Below are positions 8,222 to 17,316 of a stretch of DNA of 34,830 nucleotides, one piece after another. Source of the DNA: Herpetosiphonaceae bacterium (GTDB lineage Bacteria > Chloroflexota > Chloroflexia > Chloroflexales > Herpetosiphonaceae); the NCBI GenBank assembly GCA_013538855.1, contig JABXJS010000284.1:1-34830 (forward strand), written 5' to 3'. The position numbers and the translations under genes were made by a program. The notes under the pieces were generated by a model. That model had not been told where the DNA came from, did no database searches, and was given only the letters and a program-made list of their open reading frames with translations. Numbering within the stretch: the first letter of the stretch is position 1; every line of letters starts with the position of its first letter.

Positions 8222-8486
8222 AGCAGTGGCGAGTTCGATAGCAGCAGACTTGGCAAGCGGGCACTGGTGCCGCGTGGCTTGGTCTGGCTGCTGTTTGTTT
8301 TAACCCGGTTTTTATGCTGCTGCAGCAGCAAGCAAGCGCCAGCTCACAGCCAGCCAGCGCCACAGCGAGTGCACAGGGTGGCGGCACAACATCGCCGCTG
8401 CATACGCACAGCAGGCCGCGCTGCCCCAATACCAGCGCGGTGCTGGCGGCAAAGTGACTGGAGCTAGCGTTATAAGGAGCACACCT
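8222..8486 (+). other. Long glmS 5' leader between ribozyme and start codon
   Basis: This is about 265 bases of noncoding leader. It contains a self-complementary GCTGCTGCAGCAGC near 8318 and GC-rich imperfect repeats. No second promoter or protein-like frame is convincing. After ribozyme cleavage this would be the 5'-hydroxyl end of the glmS message. Confidence 0.5.
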
Positions 8487-10331
<1,845 letters not shown>

Positions 10332-10372
10332 CGGCCCACAGCATCGAGCAGATGTGCTAGTCCCGGCGCTGC

Positions 10373-10406
10373 AAGCGGCCCGCAGGTGTATGCCTGCGGG
10401 CCGCTT
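10373..10406 (+). terminator. Hairpin terminator of glmS
   Basis: A perfect 14-bp GC-rich stem (10373-10386 with 10393-10406) with a six-base loop lies 41 bases after the glmS stop, followed by GATCTATTT. Confidence 0.8.
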
Positions 10407-10626
10407 GATCTATTTCACGGGGAGCGCTAGCACGTTCCAACAGCTGAGCTGTGGATTTTTTGCACTGGTTGATCCAGCCCACATACTCGATCAACTAGGC
10501 GCTGCTGGAGCGCGGAAAATGCACAACCACAGCCGCAGCTCAGCAGCACAGGTCGAGCATCCCCTCATTGACAGCTTAATGGTTCGCGATAGCCGCCGGA
10601 GAGAACAGCAGGAGCCCTGCTAGCTC
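10407..10626. other. Noncoding interval with one inverted repeat
   Basis: No convincing gene is seen between the glmS terminator and the tnpB-like relic. A 7-bp inverted repeat, GTTGATC/GATCAAC (10468-10474 and 10489-10495), has a 14-base spacer. GCCCT/AGGGC near 10614-10633 may belong to the end of the decayed element. Confidence 0.4.
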
Positions 10627-10767
10627 CTAGGGCGCGTACAGCGCAGGTGTGAATCCTCCCCGCCCACACGGGGCTTCTGCCTTCAGCGGCACGCGCCAGC
10701 ATTTCGCCGGTCTTACCGCACCTCCAGCAGCATTGTATGTCTCCGTCATTCCTGCGGCGACGATTCT
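10627..10767 (-). pseudogene. C-terminal relic of an IS200/IS605-type TnpB (OrfB)
   Basis: The minus-strand translation here reads RIVAAGMTETYNAAGGAVRP and continues to a PLKAEAPCGRGG ending. This resembles the variable tail that follows the catalytic zinc-ribbon/RuvC part of many TnpB proteins (an N-I-L-A-x-G start, a G-x-x-V-R-P middle, and a K-x-E-A end). None of the catalytic domain is present upstream, so it would be a short remnant. The GC-rich CCCCGCCCACACGGGG near 10659-10674 could be the old element end. Recognition rests on pattern memory only. Confidence 0.4.
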
Positions 10768-10832
10768 CAGTCCTCCAAAGATGCGGCTGTTGCAGCGAGC
10801 AGCGGCGTGCAGTGCGCCAAACACCCAGATCG

Positions 10833-12194
10833 CTATACGATTTTGCCAGGGTTGAGCAGGTTATCTGGGTCGAACAGGGCCTTGATCTGGCGCATCCAGT
10901 CGAGCGCCGCGCCGTGCTCGGCGTGCATGTACTTGCGCTTGAGCAGGCCGATGCCATGCTCGCCAGTCACCGTGCCGCCGAGCGCTAAGGCGCGCTGGTT
11001 GAGGTATTCGACGTAGCGCTGGGCACGGTCATCGCCGGGCTGCATGGCGATGATCGTGTGAAAATTGCCATCGCCCACGTGGCCGAGAATACTGCCAGCG
11101 AGATCAAGCTCCTGCAGCATGCGCTGCGCCGCGTCGATCAGCGCTGGAAACTGGGCTAGCGGAACGGCAGTGTCGGTGGTGGTGTAGATATGGTTGGGAT
11201 GCGCGTTGACCAGCGCCCAGTAGACGTGGTGGCGCGCCTCCCACTGCGCCGTGCGCTCGGCCTGCGATTGCGCACACGCAATGTCAACTGCGCCAGCGTC
11301 GCGCGCCAGCTCCTCGGCCAAAGCGACCTCGGCGTTGATGGCGGCGGCTGTTGAGGAGTGAAACTCAACGAACAGCGCCGGAGCCTCAGGGTAGCTTCGA
11401 CCAAGATAGCGGTTGATGCTGCGGATTGCGTACTCGTCGAGCAGCTCTAGACGCGCAACCGGCAGCGCACTGCTCATGATCAGGTACGCCGCAGCGGCTG
11501 CCGCCTGCACCGTTGGAAAGACGACGCGCAGCGTGTGGATGTGCTCGGCAACAGGATGCAGCCGCACCCACAGCTTGCTGATCACGCCCAGCGTGCCTGA
11601 CGAGCCAATAAACACATCTTTGAGGTCGTAGCCGCTGCTGGTTTTGCGCACCGGCCGCCCGAGCTGCAGCACGTCGCCGTTTGCCAGCACCACCTCAAGC
11701 GCCAGCGTGTTCTGGCGCATGCCGCCGTAGCGCACTGTCGTCGTGCCGCTCGCATTGGTGGCGGCCATGCCGCCGAGCGACGCATCCGCGCCAGGGTCAA
11801 CAGGAAAGAACAGGCCGGTGTGGCGCAGCGCCGTGTTCAGCGCCGTGCGCGTGACGCCAGGCTCCACCAGCGCTACGAAGTTCTCCGGCTCGATGCTAAG
11901 GACAGCGCTCATGCGCGACAGATCCAGGCTGAGCACGGCAACGTCAGGATCGTAGGGCACCAGCGCGCCCTCTAGGCTGCTGCCAGCGCCGAAGGGAATC
12001 ACCGGTATCTGATGCTCACGACACCAGGCCAGCACAGCCACGATGTCGTCGCGGCGCTCGGCATAGGCCACCGCGCACGGCGGACGGACGTCAGGAAAGT
12101 TCTCATCACGGCCATGGGCTGCGAGCACCGACGGGCTGGTGCTGACCTTGTCGGCACCGAGCAGCGCACGCAGCTGTTCGATAGGGACGGGCAT
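10833..12194 (-). CDS. FAD-linked oxidase, glycolate oxidase GlcD / D-lactate dehydrogenase family
   Basis: This 453-aa flavoprotein of the VAO/PCMH type oxidises a 2-hydroxy acid such as D-lactate or glycolate. The FAD-binding N-terminal part shows IPFGAGSSLEG, VEPGVTRTALN and a PGADASLGGMAATNASG stretch. The C-terminal cap has HVGDGNFH, GTVTGEHGIGLLKRKYM and a closing FDPDNLLNPGKIV. The length fits single-subunit D-lactate dehydrogenases. There is no iron-sulfur GlcF partner in view. GAGGAG lies upstream of the ATG, and the upstream hydrolase gene ends only 27 bases earlier, so the two are probably one transcript. The substrate cannot be fixed by eye. Confidence 0.9.
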   Translation of the reverse strand: MPVPIEQLRALLGADKVSTSPSVLAAHGRDENFPDVRPPCAVAYAERRDDIVAVLAWCREHQIPVIPFGAGSSLEGALVPYDPDVAVLSLDLSRMSAVLSIEPENFVALVEPGVTRTALNTALRHTGLFFPVDPGADASLGGMAATNASGTTTVRYGGMRQNTLALEVVLANGDVLQLGRPVRKTSSGYDLKDVFIGSSGTLGVISKLWVRLHPVAEHIHTLRVVFPTVQAAAAAAYLIMSSALPVARLELLDEYAIRSINRYLGRSYPEAPALFVEFHSSTAAAINAEVALAEELARDAGAVDIACAQSQAERTAQWEARHHVYWALVNAHPNHIYTTTDTAVPLAQFPALIDAAQRMLQELDLAGSILGHVGDGNFHTIIAMQPGDDRAQRYVEYLNQRALALGGTVTGEHGIGLLKRKYMHAEHGAALDWMRQIKALFDPDNLLNPGKIV

Positions 12195-12221
12195 AGCTCA
12201 GCTCCTCGCGTAGGACGACAC

Positions 12222-13862
12222 TTATTGCTTGACCGGCAGCATGATCGCCGACTGATGCGCTGGATCGTGGTAGACCGCATGCTCAGCAGCGAGCAGCGTT
12301 GTTGCGGTCGCCAGTGGCTCGCCGCTGCCAGGATTGCGGGCATAGCGCGGATGCGACCCGCCAGCAACCTGCACGCGAATGCGATGGCCACGCTTGAAGC
12401 AGTGCGCGGTGGCCCACAGCTCCACCTGCACCCGCCAGACGCCGTCGGTGCCGATCGCTAGACGCTCTGGCGTGAGCCGCACCAGCCCATCGCTGATGTT
12501 GATCGAGCGGCCGTCGGGATCAACGTCGCACAGGCGCACAAACACATCGGTGTACTTGAGGCTGGAGGTGAAGTACAGCTCGGCGCTGACCGGGCCGATA
12601 ACCTCAACATCCTGCTCAAGCGTGGCGCTGGTGTAGACGAGCACATCCGCGCGCGCTTCCACAGCATTGTTCGCCTGCGGGCCTGAGTTCTGGCTCAGGC
12701 TTGAGCCACCAACGGCCGGGGTTGGATCTGCCGGATCGTAGCGGTAGCGATCAGGTGCCGCTGCGCGCGTCGGGGGCGTGGGCGCAAGACCGTATGCCGA
12801 TTGCAGGAACCAGGGCTGGGGCGCGTAGCCAGGCGGCGGCCAATCGGGGAAATCGACCCACTCATTGCGGCCCATCACGAACAGCCGCACCGGTGCGCTG
12901 CGCAGCAGGCGCGCATCGCCAAGCAGCTGCATCCGCAGCCAGGCCAGCGTCTCGCGAATCAGCGGGACAAAGATCGACGGCGACGTATGCGCCCAGGGGC
13001 CGATGGTCAGAAATGGCTGCTGGCCAGCTTGGCGCAGCCGCGCGTAGTCGGCCAGCTGGGAGGGCAAAAAGATATCGTACCAGCCGCCGACAAGCAGCGC
13101 CGGAGCCGTGAGCGTGTCCGCTGTATCTTGGAAGTTGACTGGCTGCCACCAGGGATCGGCGGGGTCATCGTGCGCCAGCCAATCGCGGTAGAAGGGCACC
13201 GGCGCACCAGCTGCCAACATATCGGCATCGTGCAGCGGCAGGTGCAGCGCAGCCGCCTGGATCGCTCGCACACGCTGGGGCATGCTGAGCAGCGTGCGCC
13301 ACAGCGGCTCTTCCTGATGGTGCACCTGCTGAATCCAGGTGAGCGCCGTATCTAGGCCGAAGGACTCGCCGGGGTACACCAGCGCGCGGATATTCGCGCC
13401 GGTGATGAGCAGGCACAGCGCCTTGAGTTGATCGCCAGCATCGGCGGCCATCGCCCACTGAACATAGCCCAAGTAGCTGGGGCCAACCATCGCAAACGCG
13501 CCGGAGAACCAGGGCTGCTGGCGCATCCAGGCGAGGGTGTCAAGGCCATCGTTGTGCTCGTGGCGAAAGGCATCGAACGTGCCGCCAGAGCCAAACGTGC
13601 CCCGGCAGCTCTGAATCAGCACCTGAAAGCCACGCTCGGCAAAGGGGCGGGCAAACAGCGCAGCAAACAGGTGGCCGCGGCCGTAGGGCGAGCGTAGGAA
13701 AATTATTGGGGCGTGGCGATTATCGTGCGCCGCATAGCGGTCGGCCAGCAGCACGGTGCCATCGCGCATCGGCACCTGGAGATTGCGCTCAACAGCAACG
13801 GCATATGTTTCGGCCGGCGGCAGAGCGAGCACTCGGTTGATCAAGCGGCTGAGGATAGTCAT
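12222..13862 (-). CDS. CocE/NonD family serine hydrolase
   Basis: This 546-aa alpha/beta hydrolase belongs to the X-Pro dipeptidyl-peptidase/cocaine esterase superfamily. Seen: PMRDGTVLLADRY near residue 31, the oxyanion-region tyrosine in RSPYGRG (about 58-63), SCRGTFGSGG, and the nucleophile serine S129 in GPSYLGY. Asp and His of the triad should lie near ALLVGGWYDIF and GPWAHTSP. The C-terminal third is the jelly-roll domain (DVFVRLCDVDPDGRSINISDGLVRL). GGGAG precedes the ATG. It is the first gene of a likely operon with the FAD oxidase. These enzymes hydrolyse esters or amides; the substrate is unknown. Confidence 0.9.
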   Translation of the reverse strand: MTILSRLINRVLALPPAETYAVAVERNLQVPMRDGTVLLADRYAAHDNRHAPIIFLRSPYGRGHLFAALFARPFAERGFQVLIQSCRGTFGSGGTFDAFRHEHNDGLDTLAWMRQQPWFSGAFAMVGPSYLGYVQWAMAADAGDQLKALCLLITGANIRALVYPGESFGLDTALTWIQQVHHQEEPLWRTLLSMPQRVRAIQAAALHLPLHDADMLAAGAPVPFYRDWLAHDDPADPWWQPVNFQDTADTLTAPALLVGGWYDIFLPSQLADYARLRQAGQQPFLTIGPWAHTSPSIFVPLIRETLAWLRMQLLGDARLLRSAPVRLFVMGRNEWVDFPDWPPPGYAPQPWFLQSAYGLAPTPPTRAAAPDRYRYDPADPTPAVGGSSLSQNSGPQANNAVEARADVLVYTSATLEQDVEVIGPVSAELYFTSSLKYTDVFVRLCDVDPDGRSINISDGLVRLTPERLAIGTDGVWRVQVELWATAHCFKRGHRIRVQVAGGSHPRYARNPGSGEPLATATTLLAAEHAVYHDPAHQSAIMLPVKQ

Positions 13863-14203
13863 CGGCGGTACTCCCTAACAGTTTGATCACAGCAGTTGTG
13901 TGGGTTGTTCGTCTAGTATACACCCATGGATGCGCTGGCTCAGCGCTGCTGGACCAGCGTAAGCTGTGCCGCAGAAGCTGTTTATGGTGGTGCTGGCCAG
14001 CAAGGACAGAGTAACGTTCTGTTGGTGGAAGGCAACACCACTGTCGCCCATACAGTAGCCAGCTCTGTGTTTGCTGATCCACGCCGCGAGCGCTGATAAA
14101 GGCCCGTGTGCTAGGGCCACGCTGATCACCAGCGCGCCTTTTACTGCTAGCCTCAGCCCATGGTCAGAGCAGCAGCTGAGCTGACGGCGTGCGCTGCTGG
14201 GTG
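13863..14203. other. Noncoding interval upstream of the CocE operon
   Basis: No well-supported gene is seen. A 56-codon plus-strand frame (13926-14096) lacks a ribosome site. It is followed by CGCTG-ATCAC-CAGCG (about 14121-14135) and CGCCTTTT, a weak terminator-like hairpin on the plus strand. The interval must hold the promoter of the CocE operon. Confidence 0.4.
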
Positions 14204-14869
14204 CTACGGCACTGCCGGCCCAGCGATGCCGCAGATGGCGAGGAAGCGGTCGATGGCGCTGTGGTCGCCGTCGATGTGCAGGTCGCCGCTGGCGCTGGCG
14301 TCCGCAGGCAGGGTTTGCCCCTGCAGCAGGGCGAGATAGGTGGGCATGGTGGTAGTGAAGGTGGCGATGGGATCGTGCGGCTGGCCCTGCTGCACCACCA
14401 GGGTCCCATGGCTGATGTGCACGTGCAGCACCTCGCCGTCGATGTGCAGAGCGTAGGTCTCATCAAGGTCCTGGGCCAGCTGTGGGCGAAAGAAGGTCTT
14501 GAGGGTTAGCGCGTAGGAGCCGACGGGCAGCACGGCGTCGTGGTGCTCAACAGCCGGAATAAATTGGCTGCCCCACTTGCCTAGCTCGATCAGCGTCGGC
14601 TCGAGCGCTTGGCCAACGGCGGTGAGCGCATACACAGTGGAGCCAGCAGGCGGTGGCAGCACGCGCCGCTCGATCAGGCCATGCTGCTCTAGGTTTTTCA
14701 GGCGCTCGGTCAGCAGGTTGGTGCTGATGCCGGGCAGGCCGACCAGCAGGTCGGTGTAGCGGCGTGGGCCGACGATCAACTCGCGGATGAGCAGCAGCGT
14801 CCAGCGCTCGCCGACGAGATCAAGGGCGTAGGCGATGCCGCAGTATTGGTTGTAGCTTCGATTGTTCAC
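14204..14869 (-). CDS. HxlR-family winged-helix regulator fused to an SCP2-like domain
   Basis: This 221-aa protein has two parts. Residues 1-95 are an HxlR-type winged helix: the CGIAYALDLVGERWTLLLI start, RRYTDLLVGLPGISTNLLTERL recognition region and YALTAVGQAL wing. Residues 110-221 resemble an SCP2 sterol-carrier-like lipid-binding fold, probably the effector sensor. It starts at GTG (14869) with AAAGG eight bases upstream. It is divergent from the DHFR-like reductase, the usual layout when an HxlR protein controls its neighbour. The ligand is unknown. Confidence 0.85.
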   Translation of the reverse strand: MNNRSYNQYCGIAYALDLVGERWTLLLIRELIVGPRRYTDLLVGLPGISTNLLTERLKNLEQHGLIERRVLPPPAGSTVYALTAVGQALEPTLIELGKWGSQFIPAVEHHDAVLPVGSYALTLKTFFRPQLAQDLDETYALHIDGEVLHVHISHGTLVVQQGQPHDPIATFTTTMPTYLALLQGQTLPADASASGDLHIDGDHSAIDRFLAICGIAGPAVP

Positions 14870-15079
14870 GTGTTTCTGCCTTTAGGCACTTGCGCTCCAA
14901 ATGCACGCGCCTGCTGCTTGGCTCTGTAGCCCAGCCGCCCCAAGCTGATCGCCCGCGGTTCCGCCGCATACACTACGCACATTGGCTGCGCGCAGCGTGC
15001 GCAGGGTTGAAGCGGAGCCACCCTCGATTGGTCGCCGCACCGCCGAGCGTGCCGCTGCCGTACAGTGCAGATGAGCCAG

Positions 15080-15173
15080 CGTATGTTCACTCTATAGCGT
15101 TAGTATACTCTTTTTTTGAAATAGATGCTTGACTTTTTGAAGTGCGATCGTTATACTACAAATAGAACATACG
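15080..15173. promoter_or_regulatory. Inverted pair of 9-bp sites, candidate HxlR operators
   Basis: CGTATGTTC at 15080-15088 and its exact reverse complement GAACATACG at 15165-15173 flank the AT-rich promoter region between the HxlR-SCP2 gene and the reductase. The second lies just past the -10 box, where a bound repressor would block transcription, and continues into GTTCG, giving an imperfect palindrome (AACATACGTT). That the neighbouring HxlR protein binds them is inference. Confidence 0.45.
15129..15157 (+). promoter_or_regulatory. Sigma-70-like promoter of the DHFR-like reductase
   Basis: TTGACT (15129-15134), a 17-base spacer and TATACT (15152-15157) lie about 140 bases before the reductase start, in a clearly AT-rich stretch compared with its surroundings. 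Confidence 0.75.
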
Positions 15174-15294
15174 TTCGTTTGCTACTTTGACCACCTTGGA
15201 CAGCGTACTTAGCGCGAAGGGCGCGGAGCAGCGCTTCACGCGAGCTGTATTCTCCGCCCATGCGCGGCATCCAAGGCTACAACAGGAGATTGGT

Positions 15295-15861
15295 ATGGGA
15301 ACCTTGCAGGCCAACTTTTTCATCTCACTCGATGGTGTGGTCGAAGGGCCGGGCGCTGGCGACGATTTTGCGCTCGCAGGCTGGACCGGGCCATACTGGA
15401 GCGACGAGATCGGCCAGGTCATCGGCACCGGCATGATGCAGAGCGAGGCCATGCTGCTCGGTCGCAAAACCTATACCAGCTTCAAGGATGGCTTTGCCAA
15501 CACCCCACCTGCACACCCGATGCATCAGATTCGCAAGTATGTGGTCTCGCGCACGCTGCACGCAGCCGACTGGGGCAACGCCAGCGTGATCAGCGGCGAC
15601 ATCACCGCCGAGGTGGCGCGCCTTAAGCAGGAGCTGCGCGGCCCGCTCATTGTTAGCGGCAGCACGGCCCTGGTGCACAGCCTGTTTGATGCAGGGCTGG
15701 TCGATGAGATCAATCTGCTGGTCTACCCGGTCGTGCTAGGCCAAGGCCAGCGGCTCTTCAAGGATGGCAGCAGCGCCAAGCTCACGCTCACCCACCAGCA
15801 GACCCTCGCGCATGGTGTGGTCCACCTCACCTATGCCGTCGAAGCGCCTGCGGCCGCCTAG
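15295..15861 (+). CDS. Dihydrofolate reductase / RibD C-terminal-like reductase
   Basis: This 188-aa protein of the DHFR-like/RibD C-terminal family (COG0262 type) probably reduces a pteridine- or pyrimidine-like substrate with NADPH; true dihydrofolate reduction is uncertain. Seen: MGTLQANFFISLDGVVEGPG at the N-terminus, AMLLGRKTYTSF, VSRTL, LIVSGSTALVHSLFDAGLVDE and VYPVVLGQGQRLF. AGGAG lies seven bases before the ATG at 15295. It is divergent from, and probably controlled by, the HxlR-SCP2 regulator. A 139-bp tandem array starts ten bases after its stop. Confidence 0.88.
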   Translation: MGTLQANFFISLDGVVEGPGAGDDFALAGWTGPYWSDEIGQVIGTGMMQSEAMLLGRKTYTSFKDGFANTPPAHPMHQIRKYVVSRTLHAADWGNASVISGDITAEVARLKQELRGPLIVSGSTALVHSLFDAGLVDEINLLVYPVVLGQGQRLFKDGSSAKLTLTHQQTLAHGVVHLTYAVEAPAAA

Positions 15862-15871
15862 GAAGCGCGCA

Positions 15872-16419
15872 GCGCTAGCTGAGCGGCGCTCGTTATCAGC
15901 GCGGCGCACGCAGCACACGCGCCCGCTCCCGCCGAGCATGCAGCACTCTACGCTGGTGCACACCGACCAACCGGAATCAGCGGTGTACACCTTCACCGAA
16001 CAGGGCATGAGCGCTTGCTCAGCGGCGCTCGTTATCAGCGCGGCGCACGCAGCACACGCGCCTGCTCCCGCCGAGCATGCAGCACTCCACGCTGGCGCAC
16101 ACCGACCAACCAGAATCAGCGGTGTACACCTTCACCGAACAGAGCATGAGCGCTTGCTCAGCGGCGCTCATCATCAGCGGGCGGCACGCAGCACACGCGC
16201 CCGCTCCCGCCGAGCATGCAGCACTCCACGCTGGCGCACACCGACCAACTGGAATCAGCGGTGTACACCTTCACCGAACAGGGCATGAGCGCTTGCTGAG
16301 CGGCGCTCGTCATCAGCGCGGCGCACGCAGCACACGCGCCCGCTCCCGCCGAGCATGCAGCACTCCACGCTGGCGCACACCGACCAACCAGAATCAGCGG
16401 TGTACACCTTCACCGAACA
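15872..16419. repeat. 139-bp tandem repeat array, about 3.9 units
   Basis: Four copies of a 139-base unit follow head to tail. The block AGCGGCGCT starts at 15882, 16021, 16160 and 16299, exactly 139 apart. Copies differ at only a few positions each. The array begins ten bases after the reductase stop and ends at 16419, about 66 bases before the next ATG. Each unit contains the perfect palindrome GGTGTACACC and can form a small hairpin (ACACCG/CGGTGT). Since 139 is not a multiple of three, open frames crossing the array shift frame at each unit and are not genes. Confidence 0.95.
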
Positions 16420-16485
16420 CCGCTCCCGACCACACACTCCAGCGTTTCTACACATAGGCATAATTTTTTACGCACAAGGAGATCA

Positions 16486-16917
16486 ATGATGAATGAGACG
16501 ATGCCAACACCGCACCCACTGATCCAGCAGTTCGAGCGCCTTGTGGGCACGTGGAATCTCCACGACCCAACTGGCAGCAGCGAGACCGACGGGCAGGTGC
16601 GGTTCGAGTGGCTCGACGGCGGCTTTTTCCTGATCCAGCACGCCGATCTCAACCACAATGGGAACGTGATCAAAGGGCTAGAGATCATCGGCTACGCCGA
16701 GGACAAGCAGCACTGTATCTCACACTCGTATGGCAGCGATGGCGCGTTGATAGAGTACGCCTGGGAGATCGACGGCGACACGCTGCGCATCTGGTGCGGC
16801 GAGCGAGGGTCGGCGGCCAAGTTTGAGGGCGTGTTCAGCGCCGACGACAACGTGGTGACCGGCGGCTGGGAGTGGCCGGGCGGCGGCTATGCGTCAACGA
16901 TGACCAGAGTGCAGTAG
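16486..16917 (+). CDS. Lipocalin-like DUF1579-type protein
   Basis: This 143-aa soluble protein opens with HPLIQQFERLVGTWNL, a pattern shared by small lipocalin-like/DUF1579 proteins. It continues with beta-strand-rich segments (GQVRFEWLDGGFFLIQHAD, GLEIIGYAEDKQHCISHSYGSDG, EIDGDTLRIWCGER) and ends in GGYASTMTRV. Such proteins probably bind a small ligand; none has been shown for this one. AAGGAG lies upstream; ATG 16486 and ATG 16489 are both possible starts. The next gene's ribosome site overlaps its stop, so they form an operon. Confidence 0.7.
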   Translation: MMNETMPTPHPLIQQFERLVGTWNLHDPTGSSETDGQVRFEWLDGGFFLIQHADLNHNGNVIKGLEIIGYAEDKQHCISHSYGSDGALIEYAWEIDGDTLRIWCGERGSAAKFEGVFSADDNVVTGGWEWPGGGYASTMTRVQ

Positions 16918-16926
16918 GAGCAGCCA

Positions 16927-17199
16927 ATGTGTCGCAGCATCAAGCCCCTGTTTAACTTTGACCCGCCAGCAAGCGACGCCGAGATTCACGCCGCCGCGCT
17001 CCAGTTTGTGCGCAAGATCAGCGGGTTTAATCAGCCGTCGCAGGCCAACGCCGCCGCCTTCGAGGCCGCTGTAGCGGCGATCAGCGCCAGCGCGCGCACG
17101 CTGCTCGACACGCTGCAGACCAACGCTGCGCCAAAAGATCGCGCGGAGGAGGCCGCCAAGGCACGGGCGCGCTCGGCGCAGCGCTTTGGGCGCGAGTAG
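16927..17199 (+). CDS. DUF2277 family protein
   Basis: This 90-aa protein starts MCRSIKPLFNFDPPASDAE and has the ALQFVRKISGFNQPSQANAAAF core that defines DUF2277. The rest is a helical, alanine- and arginine-rich tail. The function of the family is unknown. Its ribosome site (TAGGAG) overlaps the preceding stop codon, so it is translated with the lipocalin-like protein. Confidence 0.88.
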   Translation: MCRSIKPLFNFDPPASDAEIHAAALQFVRKISGFNQPSQANAAAFEAAVAAISASARTLLDTLQTNAAPKDRAEEAAKARARSAQRFGRE

Positions 17200-17253
17200 C
17201 GCGCTCACTGTGCGCTGTGGCGCGGTATGCACAAGCAGAGCGCCGTGGATAAA

Positions 17254-17293
17254 GCCAAGCGGCCGCCAACATCTCTGTTGGCGACCGCTTGGC
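17254..17293. terminator. Hairpin terminator between convergent transcripts
   Basis: A long stem of 9 bp plus 7 bp (GCCAAGCGG and CGCCAAC with their complements), one internal mismatch and a six-base loop, lies between the DUF2277 stop and the A2M stop. It is followed on the minus strand by TTTATCC, so it mainly serves the A2M transcript. Confidence 0.75.
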
Positions 17294-17316
17294 TTGCCAG
17301 ACAACCTATCACAGAA

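Noticed and set aside
13926-14096. 56-codon plus-strand frame upstream of the CocE gene
   Set aside because: No ribosome site, no hydrophobic or domain signal. The weak hairpin after it is not enough.
15872-16419. CRISPR array
   Set aside because: Units are 139 bp and nearly identical throughout, with no short-repeat/unique-spacer alternation and no cas genes nearby.
15764-16457. Open frames running through the 139-bp array
   Set aside because: The repeat length is not a multiple of three, so the same repeat is read in different frames; the product looks non-biological.
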